DNA of 6,291 nt. Origin: an uncultured Shinella sp. (GTDB lineage: Bacteria > Pseudomonadota > Alphaproteobacteria > Rhizobiales > Rhizobiaceae). Numbering within the stretch: the first letter of the stretch is position 1; each line of letters opens with the position of its first letter. The translations under genes were made by a program, and so were the position numbers. The stretch spans positions 1-6,291 of the forward strand of contig CAMPIK010000148.1 of assembly GCA_946886325.1 (NCBI GenBank), given 5' to 3'. Shown piece after piece: positions 1 to 5,918 of this stretch. Below the pieces are notes generated by a model. The model was not told where the DNA came from, did not search any database, and saw only the letters and a program-made list of their open reading frames with translations.

Positions 1-842
1 TCGACAACACGCCCTCGATGGGCGTCGGCGCGACGCCGGATGATGTGGCGAAGCTGGTTGAGGCGACGAAGTCAGCGTCGAACGACAAGGAATGCGCCTT
101 TGCCTGCCACATCGTTTCGACGGACGGCGTGGAAGACATGAACAGTCGCTACCATCTCGCGCGCAACATCGGTGCGACCATTCGCATCGATGTCGTGGCC
201 AAGGCGACCGCCGCGCTGATGGACGAGGCGATCGCCAGCCAGAAACACGCCAGCCAGTTCCGCATCGCCGCCTATACGTTCGGCGAGACCGCGGTGGACG
301 TGAAGCTCAACAAGGTTGCGAGCCTTACGGCCGATCTCAATTCGATCAAGAAGTCCGCCGGCGACATCAAGCTGATGAGCATTCCCAAGCAGGGCTACAA
401 CAACGACCAGCAGACGAGTTTTGACGACGTCCTGACGAAGATCGGCGACGAGATCGACACGCCCGGCGACGGCACGAGCACCGCAAGCCGCGAGAAGATT
501 GTCTTCTTCGTGGCAGACGGCGTCGGCGACAGCTACAAGCCCAAGACCTGCACAAAAAGACTGACCGGCGACCGCTGCCAGGAGCCGATCGACACGACCT
601 ACTGCCAGGCGCTGAAGGATCGCGGCATCAAGATTGCCGTGCTCTACACGACCTACCTGCCGCTGCCGACCAACGACTGGTACAACAACTGGATCAGCCC
701 CTTCCAGACCGAGATCGGCGACCGGATGCGCGAATGCGCGTCGGACGACCTCTATTTCGAGGTCAGCCCGACGGAAGGCATCGAGGCGGCGATGAAGGCG
801 CTCTTCATCAAGGCGGTCAAGGCGCCGCGGCTCGCAAGCTGA
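1..842 (+). CDS. TadG-like pilus assembly protein with von Willebrand A domain (5' end missing)
   Basis: The reading frame is open from the window's left edge, so the ATG at 18 is internal; about 279 C-terminal residues are visible. The first visible residues, D-N-T-P-S, form the start of a vWA metal-ion-dependent adhesion site (DxTxS). A threonine in QQTSFDDVL (about visible residue 138) and the aspartate of VFFVADGVGD (about 172) fit the remaining metal ligands. The paired cysteines in CAFACH and the late segment TTYLPLPTNDWYNNW followed by YFEVSPTEGIEAAM resemble rhizobial TadE/TadG-type proteins, which have an N-terminal membrane helix and place this domain outside the cytoplasm for Flp/Tad pilus assembly. 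The N-terminal TadG region lies outside the window, so the assignment rests on the vWA part alone; another secreted vWA protein is the alternative. The stop TGA is 7 bp from the convergent gor stop. Confidence 0.8.
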   Translation, partial: DNTPSMGVGATPDDVAKLVEATKSASNDKECAFACHIVSTDGVEDMNSRYHLARNIGATIRIDVVAKATAALMDEAIASQKHASQFRIAAYTFGETAVDVKLNKVASLTADLNSIKKSAGDIKLMSIPKQGYNNDQQTSFDDVLTKIGDEIDTPGDGTSTASREKIVFFVADGVGDSYKPKTCTKRLTGDRCQEPIDTTYCQALKDRGIKIAVLYTTYLPLPTNDWYNNWISPFQTEIGDRMRECASDDLYFEVSPTEGIEAAMKALFIKAVKAPRLAS

Positions 843-853
843 GCGAGGCTCAG
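839..853. repeat. Inverted repeat containing both convergent stop codons
   Basis: CTGAGC, a three-base loop GAG, then GCTCAG form perfect 6-bp arms. The TGA of the TadG-like gene (840-842) and the complement of the gor TGA (850-852) lie in opposite arms. Neither strand has a T-run after it, so it is not a classical terminator. It may be a weak bidirectional hairpin or a by-product of two facing stop codons. Confidence 0.5.
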
Positions 854-2238
854 ACCCGCTCGCCGTTGCGGATGCGGTAGCTCGGCTGGTACATCGTCAC
901 CAGTTCCTCGGCTGCCGTCGGGTGCACCGCCATGGTGCGGTCGAAATCGTCCTTGGTGCAGCCGGCCTTCAGCGTGATGCCGAGAAGCTGCGCCATTTCG
1001 CCGGCCTCGTGGCCGAGGATATGCGCGCCGACGACCTTGCGATCGGCCGCATTGACGACAAGCTTCATGATCGTCTTTTCAGCGCGTCCGGACAGCGTCG
1101 CCTTCATCGGCCGGAATTCCGCCCGGTAGACCTCGACCTCATCGAAGCGCTTTGCCGCATCTTCCTCGCTGAGACCGACCGTGCCGATTTCCGGCTGCGA
1201 GAAGACGGCCGTCGCGATCGTGTCGTGATCCGGCGCTGTCGGATTGCCGCGGAATTCCGTCTCGATGAAGCACATGGCCTCGTGGATGGCGACCGGTGTC
1301 AGTTGCACGCGGTCCGTCACGTCGCCGAGCGCAAAGATGTTCGGCACGCTCGTGCGCGAGAAGTCGTCGACGATGATGGCACCCTTCTCGTTTGTCTTCA
1401 CGCCCGCCGTTTCGAGGCCGAGGCCTTGCGTATTGGGCACGCGGCCGAGCGCCAGCATTACCTGATCGACGGCGATCGTCTCGCCGGCCTTCGTCTCGGC
1501 GATCCGGCGGCCATCGGCGTCTTCGGTGATGCCGATGATGATGTCCTCGCAGAGGATACGGATGCCCTTCGCCTCCATCGCCTGGTGCAGGCCGCGCCGC
1601 ATGTCGCCGTCGAAGCGGCCGAGGATTTCCTTGCCGCGATAGATCAGCGTCGTCTCGACGCCGAGCCCGTGGAAGATGTTGGCGAACTCGACCGCGATAT
1701 AGCCACCGCCGGCAATCAGGATTGATTGCGGCAGTTCCGGCAGGTCGAAGGCCTCGTTCGAGCTGATGCAGAACTCGTGGCCGGGAAGGTCCGGGTGCGG
1801 CGTCGGATGGCCGCCGACGGCGATCACGATGCGCTCGGCGGCGACAAGTTCGTCGGTCGCGGTCAACCGGATGGTGTTCGGCCCGACGAGCACGGCGCGC
1901 GTGTCGAGGATCGTGGCGCCCGCATTGTCGAGGCCCTTGCGATAGAGCCCTTCGAGACGCCCGATCTCCTTCTCCTTGGCGGCGACGAGCGCCGTCCAGT
2001 CGAACCGGCTCTCGCCGACATGCCAGCCGAAACCGGCCGCATCCTCGAAATGTTCGTGGAACTGCGAGGCATAGACATAGAGCTTTTTCGGCACGCAGCC
2101 CCTGATGACGCAGGTGCCGCCGTAGCGGAACTCCTCGGCGATGGCGACTTTCTTGCCCATGGCCGCCGCAAGCCGTCCGCTGCGCACGCCGCCCGAGCCC
2201 CCGCCGATGACGAAAAGGTCATAGTCGAATTGCGGCAT
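850..2238 (-). CDS. gor: Glutathione reductase (NADPH)
   Basis: This is a 462-residue class I pyridine nucleotide-disulfide oxidoreductase that reduces glutathione disulfide with NADPH in the cytosol. The FAD-binding GGGSGG is at residues 12-17. The redox-active disulfide is C43-V-I-R-G-C48, followed by VPKK. The second nucleotide site is GGGYIA (177-182), with a nearby Arg (LIYRG) that fits NADPH rather than NADH. The FAD-contacting ALGDVTD segment precedes the dimerisation domain. The C-terminal H439-P-T-A-A-E444 is the His-Glu pair supplied to the partner subunit's active site. These features and the length favour glutathione reductase over lipoamide dehydrogenase, mercuric reductase or trypanothione reductase. 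The start at 2238 (MPQFDYDLFV) is chosen because GGAG lies 6 nt upstream and the fold begins there; the frame stays open another 72 codons, but those are Arg/Pro-rich and overlap a terminator. It lies downstream of rpiA and the DUF2059 gene. Confidence 0.95.
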   Translation of the reverse strand: MPQFDYDLFVIGGGSGGVRSGRLAAAMGKKVAIAEEFRYGGTCVIRGCVPKKLYVYASQFHEHFEDAAGFGWHVGESRFDWTALVAAKEKEIGRLEGLYRKGLDNAGATILDTRAVLVGPNTIRLTATDELVAAERIVIAVGGHPTPHPDLPGHEFCISSNEAFDLPELPQSILIAGGGYIAVEFANIFHGLGVETTLIYRGKEILGRFDGDMRRGLHQAMEAKGIRILCEDIIIGITEDADGRRIAETKAGETIAVDQVMLALGRVPNTQGLGLETAGVKTNEKGAIIVDDFSRTSVPNIFALGDVTDRVQLTPVAIHEAMCFIETEFRGNPTAPDHDTIATAVFSQPEIGTVGLSEEDAAKRFDEVEVYRAEFRPMKATLSGRAEKTIMKLVVNAADRKVVGAHILGHEAGEMAQLLGITLKAGCTKDDFDRTMAVHPTAAEELVTMYQPSYRIRNGERV

Positions 2239-2244
2239 GGCTGG

Positions 2245-2248
2245 CTCC
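2245..2248 (-). promoter_or_regulatory. Ribosome binding site of gor
   Basis: GGAG on the minus strand, 6 nt before the ATG at 2238. It decides the start against the much longer open frame reaching 2454. Confidence 0.65.
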
Positions 2249-2302
2249 GATGGCTTTGAGAACGTCAGGGCGGGCGAATCCCGGCATCGCCGGTTCGGTC
2301 GC

Positions 2303-2337
2303 CACCATATAGGAAAGCCCGGCCCAAAAGGAAAAGC
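2303..2337 (-). promoter_or_regulatory. Possible gor promoter (weak)
   Basis: On the minus strand TTTTCC and TATATG are separated by 18 nt, in the gap between the DUF2059 terminator and gor. The -10-like element matches 4 of 6 consensus bases and the -35-like element only 3 of 6, and it overlaps the terminator T-tract. The main reason to expect a promoter here is that the terminator would otherwise cut gor off from upstream transcription. Exact boundaries are tentative. Confidence 0.22.
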
Positions 2338-2341
2338 CCGG
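2312..2341 (-). repeat. Duplicated terminator arm
   Basis: On the minus strand the 3' arm plus its T-tract, CCGGGCTTTTCC, is followed 7 nt later by a near copy, CCGGGCTTTCC (2312-2322). The 5' arm of the terminator could pair with either copy, giving a short and a long alternative stem. Confidence 0.5.
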
Positions 2342-2354
2342 ATCGCTCCGGGCT
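2326..2354 (-). terminator. Rho-independent terminator after the DUF2059 gene
   Basis: Read on the minus strand, AGCCCGGA, loop GCGA and TCCGGGCT give a perfect 8-bp GC-rich stem (2335-2354). It is followed directly by TTTCCTTTT, which with the last stem base gives a T-rich tract of the intrinsic terminator type. It begins 35 bp after the TAA of the DUF2059 gene and should end the rpiA-DUF2059 transcript, at least partly insulating gor. Confidence 0.8.
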
Positions 2355-2389
2355 CATCAATTTCCGCTGAACGGATGCTGACGGTCGAT

Positions 2390-2950
2390 TTACTGCTGCG
2401 CTTCCGCGGGCTGGCCTTCTGCCGGCTGCGTGCCCTCGGCCGCCTTCTGCGCACCGATCGCTGCTTCCAGCTTCTTGTCGCTTTCGACCGCGAGGTCGCG
2501 CGAAATGCCGGCGGTCCAGATGTCGGCGGCCTTGACGAGTTCGCGCGCGGCGATCGGTCCGTCCTTCAGGAGCTTCTTGCCGATCGGCGAACCGTAGAAC
2601 TGGGCGATCGCGTTCAGTTCCTCGACGGTAAAGGTCTTGGCATAAATGGCGGCGGCTTCCCGCTCAAGATCGCCGCGGCGCGGCGCCAGCGCCAGTGCCT
2701 GCTCGTCGACCATGGCCTCGATCAGATCCTCGTAGTTCGGCGAGGACTGGATCAGCGTGCGCTTCAGCCGCTCGGCGATTGCCGGAAGGATATTGTCGAA
2801 GTTCACCGTTACGCCCAGCGCATCGATCGTCGCCCGCGCGGCCTTGATCTGTTCGTCCGTCACGTCCTGTGCCCGAGCGGCACCGACGAGCGCGGTCGAG
2901 GCGATGAGCGTTACGGCGAGGGTCCGGCCGAGGCCAGCAAAGGTGATCAT
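2390..2950 (-). CDS. Secreted DUF2059 domain protein
   Basis: This 186-residue protein begins with a clear Sec signal peptide: a short positive region (GLGR), the hydrophobic stretch LAVTLIASTALVG, then ARA with probable cleavage after residue 27 before QD. The mature part is mainly helical. FTVEELNAIAQFYGSPIGKKLL (residues 107-128, key residues E110, F118-Y119-G120-S121-P122, G124) is the hallmark of DUF2059, a family of unknown biochemical function found in the periplasm or cell envelope of proteobacteria. The last 17 or so residues are an Ala/Glu/Gln/Pro-rich tail with the repeat QPAEGQPAEAQ, probably disordered. The gene starts 17 bp after the rpiA stop and its ribosome site adjoins that stop, so the two are almost certainly cotranscribed; a terminator follows it. 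Its role beside a pentose phosphate enzyme is unknown. Confidence 0.88.
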   Translation of the reverse strand: MITFAGLGRTLAVTLIASTALVGAARAQDVTDEQIKAARATIDALGVTVNFDNILPAIAERLKRTLIQSSPNYEDLIEAMVDEQALALAPRRGDLEREAAAIYAKTFTVEELNAIAQFYGSPIGKKLLKDGPIAARELVKAADIWTAGISRDLAVESDKKLEAAIGAQKAAEGTQPAEGQPAEAQQ

Positions 2951-2960
2951 GGGGATAGTG

Positions 2961-2964
2961 CTCC
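2961..2964 (-). promoter_or_regulatory. Ribosome binding site of the DUF2059 gene, next to the rpiA stop
   Basis: On the minus strand GGAG lies 10 nt before the ATG at 2950 and only 3 nt after the rpiA TAG (2968-2970). Ribosomes ending rpiA would cover this site, which suggests translational coupling. Confidence 0.6.
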
Positions 2965-2967
2965 TGT

Positions 2968-3666
2968 CTAACGTGTGGCGGTCAGCGTGCGCGCACCATC
3001 CGGCCCAGCGATGATGGCGAGTGACGCGAGATTGATGAACAGCCCGTGCTCCACGACACCGGGTATGAAATTGAGGGCATTGGCCAGCGCATCTGCATCA
3101 GGAATGCGGCCAAAAGATGCATCGAGAATGAGATGCCCGCCATCCGTCATGAAGTCGCCGTCGCCCGAACGGCGCACCTCGAGATCGCCGGAAAGGCCGA
3201 GCCGGCTCGCCGCCTTCTCGACCGAAAGCCGCGTCGAGACGAGGCCGAAGGCATTGACCTCGATCGGCAGCTTGAAGGCGCCGAGCATGTCGACGACCTT
3301 GCTTTCGTCGGCGATGACGATCATGCGGGCCGAGGCGCTGGCGACGATCTTTTCGCGCAGCAGCGCGCCGCCGCCGCCCTTGATGAGACGCAGGGCCGGA
3401 TCCACCTCGTCGGCCCCGTCGACCGTCAGGTCGAGCTCCGGCAATTCGTCGAGGGACTTCAGCGGCACCCCGAGTTCGACGCAGAGACGCGCCGTCCGCT
3501 CGGAGGTGGGCACGCCGGTGACGGCCATGCCGCCGGCGACCTTTTCGGCAAGCAGCCGGACGAACTCTTCCGCCGTCGAACCGGTACCGATGCCGAGACG
3601 CATTCCGTCTTCCACATGCGACAGTGCGGCCTCGGCGGCCTTGATCTTCATTTCGCGGGCGTCCAT
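2968..3666 (-). CDS. rpiA: Ribose-5-phosphate isomerase A
   Basis: This 232-residue cytosolic enzyme interconverts ribose 5-phosphate and ribulose 5-phosphate in the pentose phosphate pathway (and the Calvin cycle where present). The phosphate-binding loop [11 protein letters not shown] starts at residue 25. TVDGADEVD carries D83 and D86, and [11 protein letters not shown] carries K96 and the catalytic base E105. These correspond to E. coli D81, D84, K94 and E103 with a constant offset of two. The length is normal for the family. The start at 3666 (MDAREMKIK) is supported by GGGAG 10 nt upstream and by homology of the first helix; the open frame runs 60 codons further upstream, but that part is Arg/Cys-rich and unlike RpiA. 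It is divergent from gph and heads the transcript that includes the DUF2059 gene. Confidence 0.96.
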   Translation of the reverse strand: MDAREMKIKAAEAALSHVEDGMRLGIGTGSTAEEFVRLLAEKVAGGMAVTGVPTSERTARLCVELGVPLKSLDELPELDLTVDGADEVDPALRLIKGGGGALLREKIVASASARMIVIADESKVVDMLGAFKLPIEVNAFGLVSTRLSVEKAASRLGLSGDLEVRRSGDGDFMTDGGHLILDASFGRIPDADALANALNFIPGVVEHGLFINLASLAIIAGPDGARTLTATR

Positions 3667-3806
3667 ACGCCACCTGCTCCCTGCTCGTCCTTCATGCGGC
3701 AGCAAGCCCCGGAGAGGCCCGGCCGCAGCGAGGAGACACTTACACGCGCTGCCGCGCAAACGAAAGTCCAAATCGCGGCAGTTGCGGGCGGTCGTTGCTG
3801 ATCGCC

Positions 3807-3819
3807 GGGCGCATCGCCC
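3807..3819. repeat. Short inverted repeat in the rpiA-gph gap
   Basis: GGGCG, CAT, CGCCC: perfect 5-bp arms. It is short and very GC-rich, so it could be chance; noted because two stronger repeats follow within 80 bp. Confidence 0.3.
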
Positions 3820-3849
3820 TTGCGCGCCGCACCTCGCGCCCTGCATCCG

Positions 3850-3877
3850 GGCGATTGCATTCGGCGCCGCAATCGCC
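3850..3877. repeat. 9-bp perfect inverted repeat upstream of gph
   Basis: GGCGATTGC and GCAATCGCC are exact reverse complements separated by 10 bases; the loop itself contains the palindrome GGCGCC. No T-run follows on either strand, so an operator or an RNA leader hairpin is more likely than a terminator. Confidence 0.6.
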
Positions 3878-3881
3878 TAAC

Positions 3882-3905
3882 CGGGTTCCGGTCCTGCCGG
3901 ACCCG
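3882..3905. repeat. Second inverted repeat just before gph
   Basis: CGGGTTCCGG and CCGGACCCG pair with a single bulged base around the loop TCCTG. It ends 26 bp before the gph start and begins 4 bp after the previous repeat, so the two would form tandem hairpins in a gph leader RNA if transcribed. Confidence 0.5.
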
Positions 3906-3918
3906 ATCCCCATGCCGC

Positions 3919-3925
3919 AAAGAGG
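3919..3925 (+). promoter_or_regulatory. Ribosome binding site of gph, supporting a GTG start
   Basis: AAAGAGG sits 6 nt before the GTG at 3932, supporting it as the start of gph even though an ATG occurs 20 bp earlier in another frame. Confidence 0.5.
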
Positions 3926-3931
3926 CCTTCC

Positions 3932-4621
3932 GTGAACGCTCCCGTCCAGTCCGCGCCCCTCGTCGTCTTCGATCTCGACGGCACCCTGATCGATACCGCC
4001 GCCGATCTCGTCGCGAGCCTCAACCACACGATCGGCGTGGAGGGTCTTGCGCCCGTCGGTTTCGACGATCTCACCTATCTCGTCGGACATGGCGGCCAGG
4101 TGATGATCCGCCGCGCCTTTTCGCTGCGCGGCCGCGAGCTTTCGGACGGCGACCTCGAGCGCATGCTGGCGACCTTCGTCGAACACTATGCCGCCGGCAT
4201 GCCGGGCCAGTCCGTTCTCTATCCCGGTCTCGCGGACGCCATGGAACGCCTGTCGTCCGCCGGCTACCGCCTTGCCGTCTGCACCAACAAGATGGAAATG
4301 CTCGCCAAGCGCCTTCTGGAGGGGCTCGGCGTCACGAACCGCTTCGCGGCAATCACCGGCGGCGACACCTTTGCTGTTCGCAAGCCCGATGCCGAACATC
4401 TGCTCGGCACCATCAGGCTTGCCGGCGGCGACCCGGTCCGCACCGTGATGATCGGCGACAGCCTCAACGACATGCTGGTGGCAAAAAACGCCGGCATCCC
4501 CTCGATCGGCGTGCCCTTCGGCTATTCCGACGTGCCGGTCGAAAGCCTGGAGCCGACCCACGTCATCACCCATTTCAACGAGCTGCATTCGGAACTGGTC
4601 GAGCGTCTCCTCGCGCGGTAA
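3932..4621 (+). CDS. gph: Phosphoglycolate phosphatase, HAD family
   Basis: This 229-residue cytosolic HAD hydrolase is predicted to convert 2-phosphoglycolate to glycolate and phosphate, clearing the product of Rubisco oxygenation or of repair of damaged DNA ends. Motif I is FDLDGTLIDT with nucleophile D14 and acid/base D16. The helical cap (C1 type) spans about residues 20-90. Motif II is T118 in VCTNK, motif III is K151 in VRKPD, and motif IV is IGDSLND with D176 and D180 binding Mg2+. Length and motif set match Gph/CbbZ; a related sugar-phosphate phosphatase cannot be excluded by sequence alone. It starts with GTG; AAAGAGG lies 6 nt upstream, and an ATG at 3912 is out of frame. It is divergent from rpiA and convergent with the WYL regulator, whose stop is 27 bp away with no visible terminator. 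Confidence 0.88.
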   Translation: MNAPVQSAPLVVFDLDGTLIDTAADLVASLNHTIGVEGLAPVGFDDLTYLVGHGGQVMIRRAFSLRGRELSDGDLERMLATFVEHYAAGMPGQSVLYPGLADAMERLSSAGYRLAVCTNKMEMLAKRLLEGLGVTNRFAAITGGDTFAVRKPDAEHLLGTIRLAGGDPVRTVMIGDSLNDMLVAKNAGIPSIGVPFGYSDVPVESLEPTHVITHFNELHSELVERLLAR

Positions 4622-4648
4622 CCGTGGACGAAGGCAGCACGCATTCGC

Positions 4649-5368
4649 TCAGCGCGGCATCTGGCTGAAAGGGCAGACGTCGTCTTCGAACGGCACATGC
4701 CGTCGGCGAAACTGCGTGCCTTCCACGATCTCCGGGCCGCTGATCCTGTCCATGCGGAAATGGCGGAAACCGTCGCGGCTAAAATCCCAGGCCACGAGAT
4801 ACCAGAGGGGCGGCAGGATAAGCATGGCCTGCGGCTCGACCTCGCGAACGGTTTCCTGCCCTTTGGCGTCACGATAGCGGAACCGGAGATGTAGCCGCTG
4901 CAGAAATGCCGTCTCGAAAGCGGGCAGCAGATCGAGATCGGCTGACCCGAGGGTCGAAACGTCCTGCTCGGGCGAGAGCTTTCCGACATACAGGCAGTCG
5001 AGAAGCCGGCGCAGGTCTCGCACCTTGTCTGCCGGCAGGGTCTTTTCAATCTTTGTCAGGCCTGAATCGGCAAGATCGGAGAACGGAAGGGATCGGCCCG
5101 CGCGTATCGCCGCAACGCTAATGATGAGCGCAAACACTTCCGTGACCGAAAGCCTTGTTGTCGTTTGCAGCGATTCCGGATCGAGCTGAAGCCCGCCGCC
5201 CCGGCCGGATTCCGAGTGGATGACGAAGCCCTGGTCACGCAGCGCCGCGATGTCCCGCAGCACCGTTCGCCTGGAGGCACCGATCTCCGCTGTCAGGTCG
5301 TCGACAGTCGAGGTTCCGTTGCGCCGGAGAAGACGCACGATCGCATCCTGTCTGCGGCGGATGTTCAT
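4649..5368 (-). CDS. YafY-type transcription regulator with HTH and WYL domains
   Basis: This 239-residue protein has an N-terminal winged helix-turn-helix of the HTH_11/DeoR-like kind (about residues 5-60; ASRRTVLRDIAALRDQGF is the recognition region, and GRGGGLQL is the wing). A linker helix region follows, then a WYL domain (about 145-220) with the literal W189-Y190-L191 and FRMDRI at 204-209. WYL domains are ligand-sensing parts of bacterial regulators; the ligand here is unknown. Members of this group often regulate the gene divergent from them, which here is the Rid-family gene 84 bp away. The start at 5368 has AGAGAGG 9 nt upstream. The imperfect palindrome at 5387-5409 lies directly upstream and is the natural candidate operator for both genes. 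Length is normal and no frame damage is seen. Confidence 0.85.
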   Translation of the reverse strand: MNIRRRQDAIVRLLRRNGTSTVDDLTAEIGASRRTVLRDIAALRDQGFVIHSESGRGGGLQLDPESLQTTTRLSVTEVFALIISVAAIRAGRSLPFSDLADSGLTKIEKTLPADKVRDLRRLLDCLYVGKLSPEQDVSTLGSADLDLLPAFETAFLQRLHLRFRYRDAKGQETVREVEPQAMLILPPLWYLVAWDFSRDGFRHFRMDRISGPEIVEGTQFRRRHVPFEDDVCPFSQMPR

Positions 5369-5386
5369 TTGCCGAAGCCTCTCTAT

Positions 5387-5409
5387 TCGGTGACAAATTT
5401 TGGCACTGA
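5387..5409. promoter_or_regulatory. Candidate operator palindrome between WYL regulator and Rid gene
   Basis: The arms TCGGTGACAAA and TTTGGCACTGA surround a single central T; 9 of 11 positions are complementary, with mismatches at the third and seventh positions. It sits in the 84-bp divergent gap, 18 bp before the regulator start and 43 bp before the Rid start, and overlaps GTGACA, a possible -35 box of the Rid gene. That placement fits a site bound by the WYL regulator; binding is inferred. Confidence 0.55.
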
Positions 5410-5417
5410 TTTACTCT
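5390..5417 (+). promoter_or_regulatory. Possible promoter of the Rid-family gene
   Basis: GTGACA (5 of 6 bases of the sigma-70 -35 consensus) and TACTCT (3 of 6 of the -10) are 16 nt apart, 35 bp before the start codon. The -35 lies inside the palindrome, so a bound regulator would be expected to block it. Confidence 0.3.
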
Positions 5418-5439
5418 AGGCGGGTCGTGGCAACACGAC

Positions 5440-5445
5440 AAGGAG
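5440..5445 (+). promoter_or_regulatory. Ribosome binding site of the Rid-family gene
   Basis: AAGGAG ends 7 nt before the ATG at 5453. It rules out the in-frame GTG at 5447, which is only 1 nt away from it. Confidence 0.75.
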
Positions 5446-5452
5446 AGTGACC

Positions 5453-5878
5453 ATGACATCCCCAATCCCAGACACCAGTGCAACACCGGCCATCGTCAAT
5501 CCGTCCCACCTGCACGACCCGACGCCGAATGGCTACAGCACCGCCGTCATCACCCCCGGTTTCGGCCGGCTGGCTTTTATCTCCGGACAAGGCGGGCAGG
5601 ATCATACCGGCGCGCTCTCGCCGGATTTCGCAGCCCAGGTCGAACAGGCCTACGCAAACCTCGCCGCCGTCATCGACGCGCTCGGCGCCCGTCCCGACCA
5701 GGTCGTGAAACTGACGGTGTTTGTGGTCGACCACGACATGTCGAAACTCGGCGTGCTCACCAGCAACGTCATGCGAATGTTCGGCGCGAAACTGCCCGCG
5801 CAAACGCTGGTTCCCGTGCCGAAACTCGCCATCGACCCGATGCTTTTCGAGGTCGAGGCCGTGGTTCTGCTGGACTAG
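5453..5878 (+). CDS. Rid-family (YjgF/UK114) protein lacking the catalytic arginine
   Basis: This 141-residue protein has the chorismate-mutase-like Rid fold: FISGQGGQD (42-50) corresponds to the family's SGQ loop, QAYANLAAVIDALGARPDQVVKLTVFV (65-91) to the central helix and strand, and FEVEAVVLL (132-140) to the last strand with E135 conserved. Rid proteins are small cytosolic trimers; RidA itself hydrolyses reactive enamine/imine intermediates released by PLP enzymes. The family's key arginine (E. coli R105, in PARS) is replaced: here the segment is P-A-Q117-T. Imine deaminase activity is therefore doubtful, and it probably belongs to one of the Rid subfamilies without that residue, whose role is unknown. 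The N-terminus is about 15 residues longer than in RidA. The start at 5453 follows AAGGAG at 7 nt. It is divergent from the WYL regulator, which likely controls it, and convergent with an ArsR-type gene. Confidence 0.85.
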   Translation: MTSPIPDTSATPAIVNPSHLHDPTPNGYSTAVITPGFGRLAFISGQGGQDHTGALSPDFAAQVEQAYANLAAVIDALGARPDQVVKLTVFVVDHDMSKLGVLTSNVMRMFGAKLPAQTLVPVPKLAIDPMLFEVEAVVLLD

Positions 5879-5890
5879 GCACGACGCCGA

Positions 5891-5906
5891 CACCGAAATC
5901 TCGGTG
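5891..5906. repeat. Hairpin after the Rid-family gene
   Basis: CACCGA, loop AATC, TCGGTG: a perfect 6-bp stem 12 bp after the Rid stop codon. No T-run follows on either strand, so it can be at most a weak or factor-assisted terminator. Confidence 0.4.
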
Positions 5907-5918
5907 GGCGCTCCTGGT

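Larger units (their letters stand above)
3667..3931. promoter_or_regulatory. Divergent intergenic region between rpiA and gph
   Basis: These 265 bp hold no convincing gene and must contain the promoters of both rpiA (minus) and gph (plus). I see the rpiA ribosome site GGGAG at 3677-3681, a TTGGAC (minus, 3766-3771) that could be a -35 element but lacks a good -10 partner, three inverted repeats (3807-3819, 3850-3877, 3882-3905), and AAAGAGG just before the gph GTG. The length and repeats leave room for an operator, a leader or a small RNA, none of which I can demonstrate. Confidence 0.5.

Noticed and set aside
922..2259. Two long plus-strand open frames (267 and 177 codons) opposite gor
   Set aside because: They are Arg/Asp/Ala-rich products of high-GC codon use on the opposite strand, with no recognisable domain; gor is beyond doubt.
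2239..2454. 72-codon N-terminal extension of gor
   Set aside because: It is Arg/Ser/Pro-rich, overlaps the DUF2059 coding end and its terminator, and a well-placed GGAG and the FAD fold point to the start at 2238.
2237..2971. 244-codon plus-strand open frame opposite the DUF2059 gene
   Set aside because: It runs antisense to a gene with a clear signal peptide and domain and spans a terminator; it has no motif or ribosome site.
3667..3846. 60-codon N-terminal extension of rpiA
   Set aside because: The residues are Arg/Cys-rich and unlike RpiA; GGGAG and the conserved first helix support the start at 3666.
2975..3880. 301- and 251-codon plus-strand open frames opposite rpiA
   Set aside because: They are antisense shadows of rpiA, whose catalytic residues are all present; the composition is Ser/Arg/Pro- or Arg/Asp-biased.
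3740..4588. 282-codon minus-strand open frame opposite gph
   Set aside because: It lies across the divergent promoter region and antisense to gph, which has all four HAD motifs; its His/Gly/Asp-rich product matches nothing I recognise.
5447..5452. GTG at 5447 as the start of the Rid-family gene
   Set aside because: It lies only 1 nt after AAGGAG; the ATG at 5453, 7 nt from it, has proper spacing.
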